In this document: positions 42,469-52,072 of the stretch, one piece after another
How the letters are laid out: the number at the start of each line of letters is the position of its first letter
How positions within the stretch are numbered: position 1 is the first letter of the stretch
Source of the DNA: Adlercreutzia sp. ZJ304
GTDB lineage: Bacteria > Actinomycetota > Coriobacteriia > Coriobacteriales > Eggerthellaceae
Assembly (NCBI RefSeq): GCF_011039075.1
Contig: NZ_JAAKEG010000001.1
Coordinates: forward strand, 62,001 to 126,000
Direction: 5' to 3'
Length of the DNA: 64,000 nucleotides
Translations under genes and position numbers: made by a program
Notes under the pieces: generated by a model
What the model saw: only the letters and a program-made list of their open reading frames with translations
Told to the model about the DNA's origin: nothing
The model's database searches: none

Positions 42469-44619
42469 TTAAGAGTTGTCAGTAACGGTTTCATCCAATT
42501 CCAAGTCATTCGATTTAGGTAGTGCATCTGTATTGCTAATTTCATCGGATAATGCAGAAGTGCTGTGATGCTTTTTAGACAGTATATATTGAACCGTACA
42601 CATACCAACTATGATTACCAAACCGGCAATATCTGATACTGTGCCCGGAATCATCATACCCAGTCCGCCAATAGCTAATATGATGCGGAAAACTGGGTTT
42701 AAATGATGCTGGAATAGGGTATTGGTAAGTGCGCATTGCAATCCAAATACGCCGACAAGTGCCGTGCCTGTGTTAAGAAGAACTGCAGGCAAGGTTACAT
42801 TGTCGCCCACAAGCAACAATATTGGGCTGAATGCAAAGATGTAAGGCACCACAAATTTTGCTATACCTAGTTTTGTAGCGTTAACCGCTGTTGCCATCGG
42901 GCGCGACTTCGCAATGGCGCTTGCGGCATATGCTGCCAGCGCTACTGGTGGCGTAATGTCTGCTGCAATTCCAAAGTAGAATACGAAGAAATGCGCACAT
43001 ATTGGGTCTATTCCGAGTTGAATTAAGATTGGTGCGCAAGTAGATGCCATAATGCAGTAATTTGCTGTGGTTGGTACACCCATTCCAAGAATCAAACAGC
43101 AAATCATAGTGAATATTAAGCCAATAATAATGAAGTCGCCCGCCATCAAAACTATAACGTTAATTATGGTTGAAGCTAGACCGGTTACTGTGATGCATCC
43201 GGCAATCATGCCAGCCATAGCGCAGGCAACTGCAACAGCAATTGTGTTTTTTGCTCCGGCAGAGAAAGCGTCAACAACCATTAATGCAGCAATTTTTACA
43301 GTTTCCATGAATACAGCGCCGAAACTTTCGCCTTCTGCGCGCTCACGCCAGCTGTTAAGCAAGAAGTTTATAAAACCTATTATGAATGCGCCGGCAATTG
43401 AGATAGCTGCGCTTGCCGCCATGGTGCGAGTACCAGAGGCTACAAGCCATACCAGAAGGACAAGAGGCAAAATTAGATAGCAGTTCTTAAGCAGGTAGGG
43501 AATAGTGGGAAGTTCACTTTTAGGGGTTCCTTTTAGACCTAGTTTCTTCGCTTCAAGATGTACTGCAATAAATATGCCGGCAAAATATAGCAAGGCAGGG
43601 ATAATAGCTTTTGTTGCAACTTCAATGTAGGGGATGCCTATATATTCTGCCATTAGAAACGCAGCTGCACCCATGATGGGGGGCATGATTTGTCCGCCAG
43701 ACGACGAGGCTGCTTCAACTGCGCCGGCAAATTCCGGCTTATAGCCAGTTTTTTTCATCATAGGAATAGTTACAGATCCTGTGGTTACGGTGTTTCCCAC
43801 CGATGAACCGGAAACCATTCCGCATAAAGCCGATGCTATAACAGATACCTTAGCAGCACCACCGCTTGACCAGCCCGCAATGCGATTTGCTAGCGAGATA
43901 AAGAAATTCGCAATTCCTGTACGCTCTAGGAATGCGCCAAATATAACAAACAATACTATATAGGTATAGCAAACATTAATCGGCGTGCCGATAACACCCG
44001 ATGTTGTATAGAACAGTTTTTGAACAACTTTGCGCAGCGAATTGTAGAAATCGGCGTTACTAGACGATGTCATCTGCCAGTAGAATGCGTATATAACAAG
44101 ACACGCTACAACTATTATGATCGGAAGCCCCACGCAGCGCCGGCATAATTCTGCCAGTACAAGAATCCCAATTATACCCAGCGCTACATGAATAGGTTCA
44201 ATGCGTGCTCCCATAAGTAGTATCTCGGTACAATTCATAGCGAAATACATAAATGCCCCGAAGCCTGCAAGCATTAACACTATGTCGTACCAAGGAATGT
44301 GATTTACGCGGTGATTGGTTTTACGTGCAGGATAAATCATAAATCCTATAACGATAATGAACGCCAAAAAACGAGCTAGACGCGCCTCGGCTTGTTCTGT
44401 AGATAACAGCGTCATACATATGCAATATACCGAGAATAGCACTAGGAAAGCTGTAACCACAATCTTTGGTACACCTTCCCAAATGCGCGTATTCGATTCT
44501 TTATCGTATTTGCGCATAACCTCGTCAGTGTCAATCGTGCCGTCTTTTACAACAGCTGGATCAAGTTCGGCGATTATGTCGTTAGTATCAGAATCCTTTT
44601 TCTTCTTGAAAAGAGCCAT
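42469..44619 (-). CDS. TRAP transporter fused permease (DctQM type)
   Basis: About 716 residues with many hydrophobic segments. The long DctM part includes GAFLERTGIANFFISLANR, GMVSGSSVGNTVTTGSVTIP, EAASSSGGQIMPPIMGAAAF and GMGVPTTANYCIMASTCAP, matching TRAP 4TM/12TM fusion proteins that pair with TAXI solute receptors. ATG at 44619 is preceded by AGGAGG at seven bases. Transports organic anions using ion gradients. The partner receptor gene is directly upstream, separated by a strong hairpin. Confidence 0.93.
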   Translation of the reverse strand: MALFKKKKDSDTNDIIAELDPAVVKDGTIDTDEVMRKYDKESNTRIWEGVPKIVVTAFLVLFSVYCICMTLLSTEQAEARLARFLAFIIVIGFMIYPARKTNHRVNHIPWYDIVLMLAGFGAFMYFAMNCTEILLMGARIEPIHVALGIIGILVLAELCRRCVGLPIIIVVACLVIYAFYWQMTSSSNADFYNSLRKVVQKLFYTTSGVIGTPINVCYTYIVLFVIFGAFLERTGIANFFISLANRIAGWSSGGAAKVSVIASALCGMVSGSSVGNTVTTGSVTIPMMKKTGYKPEFAGAVEAASSSGGQIMPPIMGAAAFLMAEYIGIPYIEVATKAIIPALLYFAGIFIAVHLEAKKLGLKGTPKSELPTIPYLLKNCYLILPLVLLVWLVASGTRTMAASAAISIAGAFIIGFINFLLNSWRERAEGESFGAVFMETVKIAALMVVDAFSAGAKNTIAVAVACAMAGMIAGCITVTGLASTIINVIVLMAGDFIIIGLIFTMICCLILGMGVPTTANYCIMASTCAPILIQLGIDPICAHFFVFYFGIAADITPPVALAAYAASAIAKSRPMATAVNATKLGIAKFVVPYIFAFSPILLLVGDNVTLPAVLLNTGTALVGVFGLQCALTNTLFQHHLNPVFRIILAIGGLGMMIPGTVSDIAGLVIIVGMCTVQYILSKKHHSTSALSDEISNTDALPKSNDLELDETVTDNS

Positions 44620-44751
44620 CCGCACGCCTCCTTTTCGTTAAATCTTTAAGCCTCGCGTAAACTCGTACGCTAAATTTGCCAGTTCTATTAGAAGTATCAG
44701 CAAAATGGAATCCTATTAGTTTTATGTTGATACTGCTTATAGAACTAAGTT

Positions 44752-44781
44752 GAGGGGTCGCGACTTAAATCGCGACCCCTC
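44752..44781. terminator. 12-bp hairpin between TAXI receptor and TRAP permease
   Basis: GAGGGGTCGCGA and TCGCGACCCCTC pair perfectly around loop CTTAAA. Transcription goes leftward here, and the sequence after the stem on that strand lacks a strong T-run. It likely acts as partial terminator or mRNA stabiliser, allowing more receptor than permease. Confidence 0.75.
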
Positions 44782-44830
44782 TTGTTCTCTAAAAGAGAGG
44801 TAATTATGAGTATTCAAGCAATTATATGGC

Positions 44831-45841
44831 TTAGCTTGCTACTGTAACACCCTGCTCTGAGAAGTATTTTGCAGCACCCGGATGATAAGGTACGGTGCTT
44901 ATTGAAGCAGCATCTTCTAAAACAAGTTCTTTATACTTAGCATGTGCATCTGCATTGTTTTCAGCACCGTCAAAGATTGACTTCACGAAACCATAAACTG
45001 CATCTTCAGAAATAGAGTTGTTAGCAATAACAACAGCGCCAACTGAAACAGTTGTTACGTCGCCCTCTAGACCATAAGTGTCAGCCGGAATGACTGCCTT
45101 TGCATAATAGGGAGAAGCTTCGAGCAGTTTTGCTACATGCTCATCATCCATAGAAACCAGATATGCGGTCTTTGTGGTAGATAGGTCGGTAATAGCGGTT
45201 GTAGGTGCGCCTGCAACGATAAATGCTGCGTCAATCTTGTTGTCTTTCAGAGAATCGGTGGAATCGGCGAAGCTCTGATACACAGGAGAGATGTCATCAA
45301 GTGTTAAATCGTAAGCTGAAAGCACGTCTACTGCATTGAAATACACACCAGAACCTGCTGCGCCTACAGAAACAGTTTTGCCAGCAAGGTCGGCAACTGT
45401 CTTAATGTTCGGGTCGCAAGTTACAATCTGGACCTGTTCTTGATAAAGGTCAGCCACTATTGAGAAATCTTTGTATGCGGCATTTTCGAAAAGATTAGTG
45501 CCCTCATAAGCATATGCTAAAACGTCTGACTGGCAGAATGCAATATCGGCATCTCCGTCTTCAAGAGCTTGTACATTAGCTTGGCTGCCGTTGCCCGATA
45601 GTGCTGTAACAGCAACGCCATAATCGCCATTGGTTGCATACTGTGCAAGTACATTGCCGTATGCGTAATAAGTTCCCGACTCACCGCCGGTAACAAAACG
45701 CAGGTTAGATGATTCGCTGGCAGGCGCATCTGAACTTGCTGCGCTGCTAGAACCGGCAGAACCGCCAGAACAACCAGCAAGACCTAGAGCTAGCGCGCCA
45801 GCAACCACGGCCACTGAAAGCGCACGAAGTTTTTTCTTCAT
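44831..45841 (-). CDS. TAXI family TRAP transporter receptor
   Basis: A 336-residue lipoprotein: signal with lipobox LGLAGC (Cys 24), a Ser/Ala linker, and the TAXI solute-binding domain (FVTGGESGTYYAYGNVLAQY, DADIAFCQSDV, KTVSVGAAGSGVYFNAVDVL). The ATG at 45841 follows AAGGAG. It delivers ligand to the permease at 42469. The ligand is unknown; TAXI receptors often bind dicarboxylates or amino acids such as glutamate. Confidence 0.93.
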   Translation of the reverse strand: MKKKLRALSVAVVAGALALGLAGCSGGSAGSSSAASSDAPASESSNLRFVTGGESGTYYAYGNVLAQYATNGDYGVAVTALSGNGSQANVQALEDGDADIAFCQSDVLAYAYEGTNLFENAAYKDFSIVADLYQEQVQIVTCDPNIKTVADLAGKTVSVGAAGSGVYFNAVDVLSAYDLTLDDISPVYQSFADSTDSLKDNKIDAAFIVAGAPTTAITDLSTTKTAYLVSMDDEHVAKLLEASPYYAKAVIPADTYGLEGDVTTVSVGAVVIANNSISEDAVYGFVKSIFDGAENNADAHAKYKELVLEDAASISTVPYHPGAAKYFSEQGVTVAS

Positions 45842-45950
45842 ACTTGTTTCTCCTTTTCCCTCGTTAAGCACAAGTGGTCTGAAACGTGTGTTTCTAAACT
45901 AGAACTAGAAACCATGTTCTATTCACGCTGTATTTTAGCCGTAAAAGTTT

Positions 45951-45969
45951 GTTATTTTGTCGACATAAC
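45951..45969. promoter_or_regulatory. Candidate LysR operator in TRAP/LysR divergent gap
   Basis: GTTAT-N9-ATAAC forms a dyad centred on GTCGAC in the gap between the TAXI gene (start 45841) and the LysR gene (start 46048). A second dyad (AACCATGTT at 45910-45918, AACATGGTT at 46007-46015) flanks it. Both fit LysR-type binding; binding is inferred. Confidence 0.45.
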
Positions 45970-46047
45970 AAAGATGTAACAATATTTTTCGGTAGGATTA
46001 CGAAAAAACATGGTTGCACATGTAGCGAACAACAAGCAGGAGGGCTA

Positions 46048-46971
46048 ATGTCACTAGAGTCGTGGGATTGGTTTTTGCGGCTGGTCGAGAAAGGCACATT
46101 TACTCGGGCGGCAGAAGAATTGCAAATTCCGCAGCAGACGCTTTCAGCGCGTTTGGCTTCGTTGGAAAACGAGCTTGGGGGCAAACTCATAGATAGAACT
46201 ACTCCGCTTACTCTTACTAGAGCAGGCGAGGCTTTTATATCTTATGCGCGTGAACAAGAGGCGTCGCGTTTGCGGATGTTGCGCCAAGTAAGCGAAGTAA
46301 CTATTGGTGGTTTTGGCGAATTGAAGATTGGCATATCGAATATGCGCGGAAGGGTTTTGATGCCCCACATTGTAAAGCAGTTTCATCGAAGCATGCCCGG
46401 TGTGCGTATCAAATTGATAGAGGGCACCAATGAAGAACTTGTGCATTTAGCCGAGCGAAGCGAAGCTGACATAGTAGTGGCTAGTTTTGGGAATGTGCAT
46501 CCCGGGGTGGCGGTGCGTCCTTTATATAAAGAAGAGATAGTTTTGATACTGGACCCACAACTTTTGGAATCTATTGTTGGCATGGAAGCTGAAAAAGCAA
46601 TTACAGCCGTTGAAGAAAACGGTTTAAGTCTTCTTGACAATTGCCCGTTTCTTCTTGAAACCATCGATGACATTTCGGGAAGTATTGCGCGGGTCGAATT
46701 GCAGAAGGCTGGTATAAAGCCAAAAGGACTTGTAGAGTCGGAGAATATGATGACTCTTCTGGCAATGTGTGAAGCCGGGCTTGGCGGAGTGTTTTGTCCT
46801 ACAAACATGCTAGATGCTACAGCGGATTTAACCGGTGGGCTTGCGCGAATTCATCTATCCGATGAGGCGTGCTACGAGATAGGCATTGGCACGCCTGCAT
46901 CGGCGCAGCCTTGGATTCCCGCTCAGATGTTTGAAGATGTTATAGGAGCATTATTTGCGGACACACACTAG
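46048..46971 (+). CDS. LysR family transcriptional regulator
   Basis: A 307-residue regulator with HTH MSLESWDWFLRLVEKGTFTR, AAEELQIPQQTLSARLASLE, DRTTPLTLTRAG, and an effector domain. ATG at 46048 follows AGGAGG; the longer upstream frame lies in the promoter region. Divergent from the TRAP-TAXI genes, which it probably regulates in response to the transported compound. Confidence 0.92.
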   Translation: MSLESWDWFLRLVEKGTFTRAAEELQIPQQTLSARLASLENELGGKLIDRTTPLTLTRAGEAFISYAREQEASRLRMLRQVSEVTIGGFGELKIGISNMRGRVLMPHIVKQFHRSMPGVRIKLIEGTNEELVHLAERSEADIVVASFGNVHPGVAVRPLYKEEIVLILDPQLLESIVGMEAEKAITAVEENGLSLLDNCPFLLETIDDISGSIARVELQKAGIKPKGLVESENMMTLLAMCEAGLGGVFCPTNMLDATADLTGGLARIHLSDEACYEIGIGTPASAQPWIPAQMFEDVIGALFADTH

Positions 46972-47009
46972 GCTCTGTGGCGTTTTATATGGTCAAAACT
47001 GCCAAAGCC

Positions 47010-47360
47010 TTAGCGTTCAACAGGGCGAGAGCTATCCATTATCCAATTAATCCAGCTTCCTTCATAGCAATACACCTCTGTAAACCCTTTAGATTCCAGC
47101 AAATCGCATGCCTCGTGGGCAAGCCCTCCATCGTGGCAGTAGATAATAATTGGGTTGTCCTTTTTAATGCCTAGTGCTTCTACGCTTTTTTCAATTATGG
47201 CAGCAACATCGCCACCTTCTTCTTTTGCTGCCATTAGTGGTACAGATTTGGCATTTGGAATATGTCCGTTTTCATACATTTCAATTGGTCGCACATCTAC
47301 TATATGTATCTTATCTAGGTTTTCTAATACATAATCTGCATTAACAATCTTACTTGCCAT
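47010..47360 (-). CDS. Rhodanese-like protein
   Basis: A 116-residue single rhodanese domain: HIVDVRPIEMYENGHIPNAK and active-site loop YCHDGGLA with Cys 75, followed by KGFTEVYCYEGSW. It could carry a persulfide and pass sulfur to a partner. ATG at 47360 with AAGGAGG. It stands alone; no molybdopterin or thiamine gene is adjacent. Confidence 0.9.
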   Translation of the reverse strand: MASKIVNADYVLENLDKIHIVDVRPIEMYENGHIPNAKSVPLMAAKEEGGDVAAIIEKSVEALGIKKDNPIIIYCHDGGLAHEACDLLESKGFTEVYCYEGSWINWIMDSSRPVER

Positions 47361-47681
47361 TTTTGCCTCCTTTTTATTCACCGAGTGCGCTTTGAAATGG
47401 TGTTTTAAGGTTTTAAATAAGGCTATTCTAGTGCGATTTTGTTTTCATAAGAAAACGGGGTGTCAACGTATTATTACGGTTTGATGAAACTGGCTTATAA
47501 TCGCCTTATCTTTAGTGTTGGTTGCGCTTCAAATCGTCGTGCTACCTGCTATAATGACCCGACGGAGCAGCGCTGATTTTACAAAATGTAAGTGATGCGT
47601 ATTTTCTGGCGTTACGTTTTATTTTGTTAAGTGCGCATGTTCTAAATCTATGTAAGCTCAACTTGAATCGGAGTTTGACTA
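47361..47681. other. Gap between rhodanese and argS genes
   Basis: No gene. Two TATAAT boxes point toward argS (47496-47501 and 47550-47555), neither with a good -35. The first part must also hold the rhodanese promoter on the other strand. Confidence 0.5.
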
Positions 47682-49412
47682 ATGGAGATTCGTGAACAGC
47701 TTGAAAAGATATTTGAAACAGCCATTGAAGCTGCTATGGCTGATGGTTCTATTTCGTTGGAAGATTCAGCGGCTACTCCTGAACCTGCGCTTGAACGTCC
47801 GCGCGACGAAGCTAATGGTGACTGGGCATCTACGGTGGCTATGCGCACGGCAAAGTTGGCGCATAAAAGTCCGCGCGATATAGCGCAGACTATAGTTGAC
47901 CATTTGCCCGAAAACAATGTTATTGAATCGGTGGAAATAGCGGGTCCAGGGTTCATTAATATACGTTTGGCTGATGCGGTATTGCAAAATGTTGTGCATA
48001 CGGTGCGACAGCTTGGCGAAGACTACGGGCGTGGTACCATTGCAGAAGGTCAGCGCAAGATAAATCTAGAGTACGTTTCGGCGAACCCTACTGGTCCTTT
48101 GCATGTAGGGCATGGTCGCTGGGGTGCATTAGGCGATGCTATGGCGCGAGTTATGCGTCACGCCGGTTACGATGTTTACGAAGAGTTCTACATCAACGAC
48201 CACGGAACCCAAATGGACGTATTCGGGAATTCTGTATCTGTGCGATATATGCAGCTTCTAGGTCACGACGTAGAAATGCCAGAACAGTGTTATGGCGGCA
48301 GTTATGTTGCCGACATTGCACAAGAGATAATAGACCGCGATGGCAATAAGTATGAGGATATGTCTGAGCAAGAGCGCATGGAGGCATTTCGCGAAATAGC
48401 CTATCAAGAAATGCTTGACTTGCAGCATAAAGTGCTTGGTCGTTTGGGTACTACTTTTGATTGCTGGTTTAGTGAGCGCAGCTTATATGTTGAAGACGAA
48501 AATGGTGAAAGTGCAGTATCTCGTAGTCTTAAAGCTATGGAAGACAAGGGCTATGTAAAAGAAGAACAGGGTGCCATTTGGTTTCGTTCCTCAGCGCTGG
48601 GGGATGAAAAAGATCGCGTTATGATAAAAGCCAATGGCGAGATGACTTATTTTATGAGCGATGTTGCTTATCACTACGATAAGAAAATGCGCGGTTTTGA
48701 TCATCTTATAAACATTTGGGGCGCCGATCATCATGGTTATGTGAAGCGTTGTGAATGCATGTTAGAGGCTTGGGGCTGGCCGGGCAATTTAGAGATAGTC
48801 TTAGGTCAGCTGGTGAATTTATATCGAGATGGCGAAGCTGTGCGCATGAGCAAGCGCACAGGCGAGATGGTTACGCTCGAAGAGCTAATAGATGAAGTGG
48901 GTGTAGATGCTACGCGTTATCTCATGCTTTCTCGTTCGAGCGATCAGCCTATCGACTTCGATATTGAGCAAGCCAAGAAAAAAGATTCATCTAATCCTGT
49001 TTACTATGTTCAGTATGCACATGCGCGCATTTGTTCCATAATTCGTAAGGCTTACGAAGCGGCGGGGCAGGGCAGCACAGATGGCAAGTCTATTGCGCAA
49101 TTGGCTGAAATTGTTGCACCAGATGGCTGCGATTTGTCAATGCTAACGCACAATACAGAGCTTGCATTAATGCGCAAAATGGCTGACTTTGGGAATTTGA
49201 TAGCTTTGGCAGCGCGCGATCGTGAACCGTTCCGACTAACACACTATGCGCAAGATTTAGCATCGCTGTTCCATAGCTTCTATACCGAGTGTAAAGTGCT
49301 AACCGATAATGTAGAACTAACAAAGGCGCGTTTGGCGTTATGTGATGCAACTCGCATAATGTTGGCTCTTACGCTTAGCCTGCTTGGAGTAAGCGCTCCC
49401 GAGAAGATGTAG
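47682..49412 (+). CDS. argS: Arginyl-tRNA synthetase
   Basis: A 576-residue class I synthetase: N-terminal Add1 domain, HIGH motif as NPTGPLHVGHGRWG, a KMSKS-like RMSKRTGEMVTL, and a C-terminal all-helical anticodon-binding (DALR) domain. It charges tRNA-Arg. ATG at 47682 follows GGAG at about nine bases. It ends upstream of the tRNA-His promoter. Confidence 0.96.
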   Translation: MEIREQLEKIFETAIEAAMADGSISLEDSAATPEPALERPRDEANGDWASTVAMRTAKLAHKSPRDIAQTIVDHLPENNVIESVEIAGPGFINIRLADAVLQNVVHTVRQLGEDYGRGTIAEGQRKINLEYVSANPTGPLHVGHGRWGALGDAMARVMRHAGYDVYEEFYINDHGTQMDVFGNSVSVRYMQLLGHDVEMPEQCYGGSYVADIAQEIIDRDGNKYEDMSEQERMEAFREIAYQEMLDLQHKVLGRLGTTFDCWFSERSLYVEDENGESAVSRSLKAMEDKGYVKEEQGAIWFRSSALGDEKDRVMIKANGEMTYFMSDVAYHYDKKMRGFDHLINIWGADHHGYVKRCECMLEAWGWPGNLEIVLGQLVNLYRDGEAVRMSKRTGEMVTLEELIDEVGVDATRYLMLSRSSDQPIDFDIEQAKKKDSSNPVYYVQYAHARICSIIRKAYEAAGQGSTDGKSIAQLAEIVAPDGCDLSMLTHNTELALMRKMADFGNLIALAARDREPFRLTHYAQDLASLFHSFYTECKVLTDNVELTKARLALCDATRIMLALTLSLLGVSAPEKM

Positions 49413-49419
49413 AAAATGC

Positions 49420-49448
49420 TTGCATAGATAGCAGCGCAAACGTATAAT
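49420..49448 (+). promoter_or_regulatory. Promoter of tRNA-His
   Basis: TTGCAT (49420-49425), a 17-base spacer and a perfect TATAAT (49443-49448) lie 26 bases before the tRNA. Confidence 0.75.
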
Positions 49449-49473
49449 CCTACCTTGCGCGAAAACGCAACAC

Positions 49474-49551
49474 GGTGGCTGTAGTTCAGTCGGCTAGAAT
49501 GCCAGATTGTGGCTCTGGAGGTCGTGGGTTCAAGTCCCATCAGCCACCCCA
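49474..49551 (+). tRNA. tRNA-His (anticodon GTG)
   Basis: GTGGCTG pairs with CAGCCAC; the extra G-1 at 49474 faces C73, a His-tRNA hallmark. Anticodon loop TTGTGGC gives GTG. T-arm GGTTCAAGTCC; CCA encoded. Confidence 0.95.
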
Positions 49552-49641
49552 TAAACCTATTTTACGAGCCCTGTTTGAACTGCGAAGTTCGGCAGGGTTC
49601 GTTTTTCTCTTTGAGTACATAAAAAATATGAGGAAATCTGC

Positions 49642-49670
49642 TTGCATGAAGTGCGGTATTCGCCTACAAT
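49642..49670 (+). promoter_or_regulatory. Promoter of tRNA-Lys
   Basis: TTGCAT (49642-49647), 17-base spacer, TACAAT (49665-49670), 27 bases before the tRNA. The -35 hexamer is the same as for tRNA-His. Confidence 0.7.
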
Positions 49671-49696
49671 GTCAAATCGCTTTGTGTTCGACTGAT

Positions 49697-49772
49697 GCGC
49701 CATTAGCTTAGTTGGTAGAGCAGGGGACTCTTAATCCCAAGGTCGAAGGTTCGAGTCCTTCATGGCGCACCA
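49697..49772 (+). tRNA. tRNA-Lys (anticodon CTT)
   Basis: GCGCCAT pairs with ATGGCGC; anticodon loop CTCTTAA gives CTT; T-arm GGTTCGAGTCC; ACCA end. Reads AAG. Confidence 0.94.
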
Positions 49773-49792
49773 CCTTTATTAAGTTCTGCTTT

Positions 49793-49867
49793 GGGCCCTT
49801 AGCTCAATGGTGGAGCAGAGGACTCATAATCCTTTGGTTGCAGGTTCGAATCCTGCAGGGCCCACCA
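49793..49867 (+). tRNA. tRNA with CAT anticodon (elongator Met or Ile2)
   Basis: GGGCCCT pairs with AGGGCCC; anticodon loop CTCATAA gives CAT; T-arm GGTTCGAATCC; ACCA end. The initiator-type three G-C pairs in the anticodon stem are absent. Methionine elongator or lysidine-modified Ile2 cannot be separated by eye. Confidence 0.92.
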
Positions 49868-49900
49868 CCTTTTAAATTCATTAAATGTTGAATCGGTGAA

Positions 49901-49920
49901 CGGCGTGTATACGCCGAAAT
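49901..49920 (+). terminator. Hairpin after the tRNA pair
   Basis: CGGCGT and ACGCCG pair around a four-base loop, followed by AAATTTT. It probably ends the tRNA-Lys/tRNA-CAT transcript before the rpsA promoter region. Confidence 0.5.
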
Positions 49921-50076
49921 TTTACATCGCGCAACAGACCTACGTGATATACTCGGAAGGCTTGTAAAAACATATAAGCAAATGAAATATTGGCCCCCGA
50001 GGAATGTAAGTTTCGACTGTATTCAAGACGACTGCTTATTGAAACGGGGTCCCTAAAAATCTGAAAGGGGTCCGTT

Positions 50077-51381
50077 TTGACCGAGATAAAGAACACGTCT
50101 GTTATCCAATTCGACGATGTATCTGATGATCAGCTAAATGCCATGATTGATGGCACCCTCACAGATTTCGACGAGGGAGATCTGGTAGAGGGAACTGTAG
50201 TGAAGCTAGAGCACGACGAAGTGCTTGTAGACATTGGCTTCAAAAGTGAAGGCGTTATTCCGCTGCGCGAGCTTTCCATTCGCAAAGATATTGATCCTTC
50301 CGAGATAGTAAACTTGGGCGATCATATCGAAGCTCTCGTTCTGCAAAAAGAAGATAAAGACGGTCGTCTGATTCTATCCAAAAAGCGTGCAGAGTACGAG
50401 CGTGCATGGAATCGTGTGGAAGAGAAATTCAAGGCTGGCGAAATTGTTACTGGTGAAGTTATTGAAGTTGTTAAGGGCGGTCTAATTCTTGACATTGGTC
50501 TGCGTGGCTTCTTACCTGCTTCTCTGGTTGATCTTCGTCGCGTAAAAGATCTTGATATGTATCTGAACACCGAGATTGAAGCGCGCGTCATTGAAATGGA
50601 TCGCAATCGCAACAATGTTGTTCTGTCGCGTCGTGTGCTGCTCGAAGAGGGTCGCAGAGCTGAGCGTACAGAAATTCTTTCTAAGCTGTCTAAGGGCATG
50701 CGCCTGAAAGGTAACGTTTCTAGCATCGTAGACTTTGGTGCATTTGTTGACCTTGGCGGAATAGATGGTTTGGTACATATTTCCGAGCTGTCTTGGAACC
50801 ATGTAAATCATCCTAGCGAAGTTGTAAAAGTTGGAGATGAAGTAGAGGTTGAGGTTCTAGACGTTGATCTGCAGCGTGAGCGCATATCGCTTGGCTTAAA
50901 GCAGACCACCGACGATCCGTGGATCGAACTTGTGGATAGCTATCCGGTAGGTACTATCGTTGATGGCGTTGTAACAAAGATCGTTCCATTTGGCGCTTTT
51001 GTTGAACTCGGCAGTTCTATCGAGGGTCTTGTGCACATTTCCGAAATGGCTTCTCGCCATGTTGAAACTCCAGCTCAGGTAGTTAAGCAAGGGCAGGAAG
51101 TGAAAGTGAAGGTTATGGAGATTAATCCTGACCGCCGCCGCATTTCTTTGTCTATGAAGGCTGCTGCTGAAGAGCTTGGTTATGAGATTGAGATAGATGA
51201 AACCGTAGCGGTTGATGAAGCGAAGTCTCGCCGTAAGAGCGAAGATGAAGAGTCTACAGAAACAGCTAATGTAGAAGTAGAACAGAGCGAGGAAGCTAAT
51301 TCTGAGGCTTCAGTTGCTACAGAGGTTGTTGCAGAGCAGGAAGAGCCTGCTGCTGAAGGTTCCGCTGAAGCTGCTGAATAG
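50077..51381 (+). CDS. rpsA: 30S ribosomal protein S1
   Basis: A 434-residue protein with four S1 RNA-binding domains, starting at about residues 30 ([20 protein letters not shown]), 115 ([20 protein letters not shown]), 207 ([20 protein letters not shown]) and 292 ([20 protein letters not shown]), then an acidic Glu/Ala-rich tail. TTG start at 50077 with a GGGG-rich ribosome site. Four domains is the usual count in actinobacteria. coaE follows closely. Confidence 0.93.
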   Translation: MTEIKNTSVIQFDDVSDDQLNAMIDGTLTDFDEGDLVEGTVVKLEHDEVLVDIGFKSEGVIPLRELSIRKDIDPSEIVNLGDHIEALVLQKEDKDGRLILSKKRAEYERAWNRVEEKFKAGEIVTGEVIEVVKGGLILDIGLRGFLPASLVDLRRVKDLDMYLNTEIEARVIEMDRNRNNVVLSRRVLLEEGRRAERTEILSKLSKGMRLKGNVSSIVDFGAFVDLGGIDGLVHISELSWNHVNHPSEVVKVGDEVEVEVLDVDLQRERISLGLKQTTDDPWIELVDSYPVGTIVDGVVTKIVPFGAFVELGSSIEGLVHISEMASRHVETPAQVVKQGQEVKVKVMEINPDRRRISLSMKAAAEELGYEIEIDETVAVDEAKSRRKSEDEESTETANVEVEQSEEANSEASVATEVVAEQEEPAAEGSAEAAE

Positions 51382-51389
51382 TTAGGGAA

Positions 51390-52001
51390 GTGCAGGTATC
51401 GTCTGTGGAAAAGATCTTCGTAATCGGGGGCATGGGAGCGGGTAAATCTACCGCTCGTAAAGCGCTCACCGATCAGGGGTTAGATTTTATTGATCTTGAT
51501 CAGGTCGGTCATGATGTCCTTAAATGGGAGATTGTGAAAGAAGAACTTACCGAAGCATTTGGTGAAGATATTTTAGGAGACGATGGCGAGATAGTGCGTT
51601 CGCGCTTGGCTGCTAAAGCTTTCCTAAGCCCCGCAGAGACTCGTAAACTCAACCGCATAACGATGCCTCGCATTGAAGAGTCTTATGCCGATATGATAGA
51701 TGAACTAGAAGCTAATGGCTCAGAAGCGGTGGTTATTGAATATTCCGTATTCAAGAATCGTTCTACTTCGCTTGCTTGGTCGGCAGATATAGTTATGGCG
51801 GTGTTGGCTCCAATAGATATGCGGATTCAGCGTGCTGTGGCTTCTGGCTTCGAAGAAGGTGATGTTAGGCGTCGTATTAGTCAACAAATTACCGATGCTG
51901 AGCGTATTGAAGCTGCTGATGTTGTTTTCAATAACGATTCCACAAAGGAAGAGCTATATAACGAGGTTACTGCTTGGTGGATTAGACGTAAGCAATCATA
52001 G
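51390..52001 (+). CDS. coaE: Dephospho-CoA kinase
   Basis: About 203 residues: P-loop VIGGMGAGKSTARKAL, DLDQVGHDVL, and a C-terminal DVVFNNDSTKEEL, matching CoaE, which performs the last step of coenzyme A synthesis. GTG at 51390, eight bases after rpsA, or GTG at 51405. The rpsA-coaE-uvrB order is common in actinobacteria. Confidence 0.92.
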   Translation: MQVSSVEKIFVIGGMGAGKSTARKALTDQGLDFIDLDQVGHDVLKWEIVKEELTEAFGEDILGDDGEIVRSRLAAKAFLSPAETRKLNRITMPRIEESYADMIDELEANGSEAVVIEYSVFKNRSTSLAWSADIVMAVLAPIDMRIQRAVASGFEEGDVRRRISQQITDAERIEAADVVFNNDSTKEELYNEVTAWWIRRKQS

Positions 52002-52025
52002 CGGTTCTATAGATTTATTAATTAA

Positions 52026-52060
52026 CCCGGTGGAAGTGTATTTCCACCGGGCTTTTCTTT
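52026..52060 (+). terminator. Terminator between coaE and uvrB
   Basis: CCCGGTGGAA (52026-52035) and TTCCACCGGG (52042-52051) form a 10-bp stem with a six-base loop and a CTTTTCTTT tail, ending the rpsA-coaE transcript just before the uvrB ribosome site. Confidence 0.85.
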
Positions 52061-52072
52061 ATCAGGAGCGCC

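Noticed and set aside
43067-43480. 137-codon plus-strand frame inside the TRAP permease gene
   Set aside because: Shadow of the permease coding sequence; composition reflects its hydrophobic codons.
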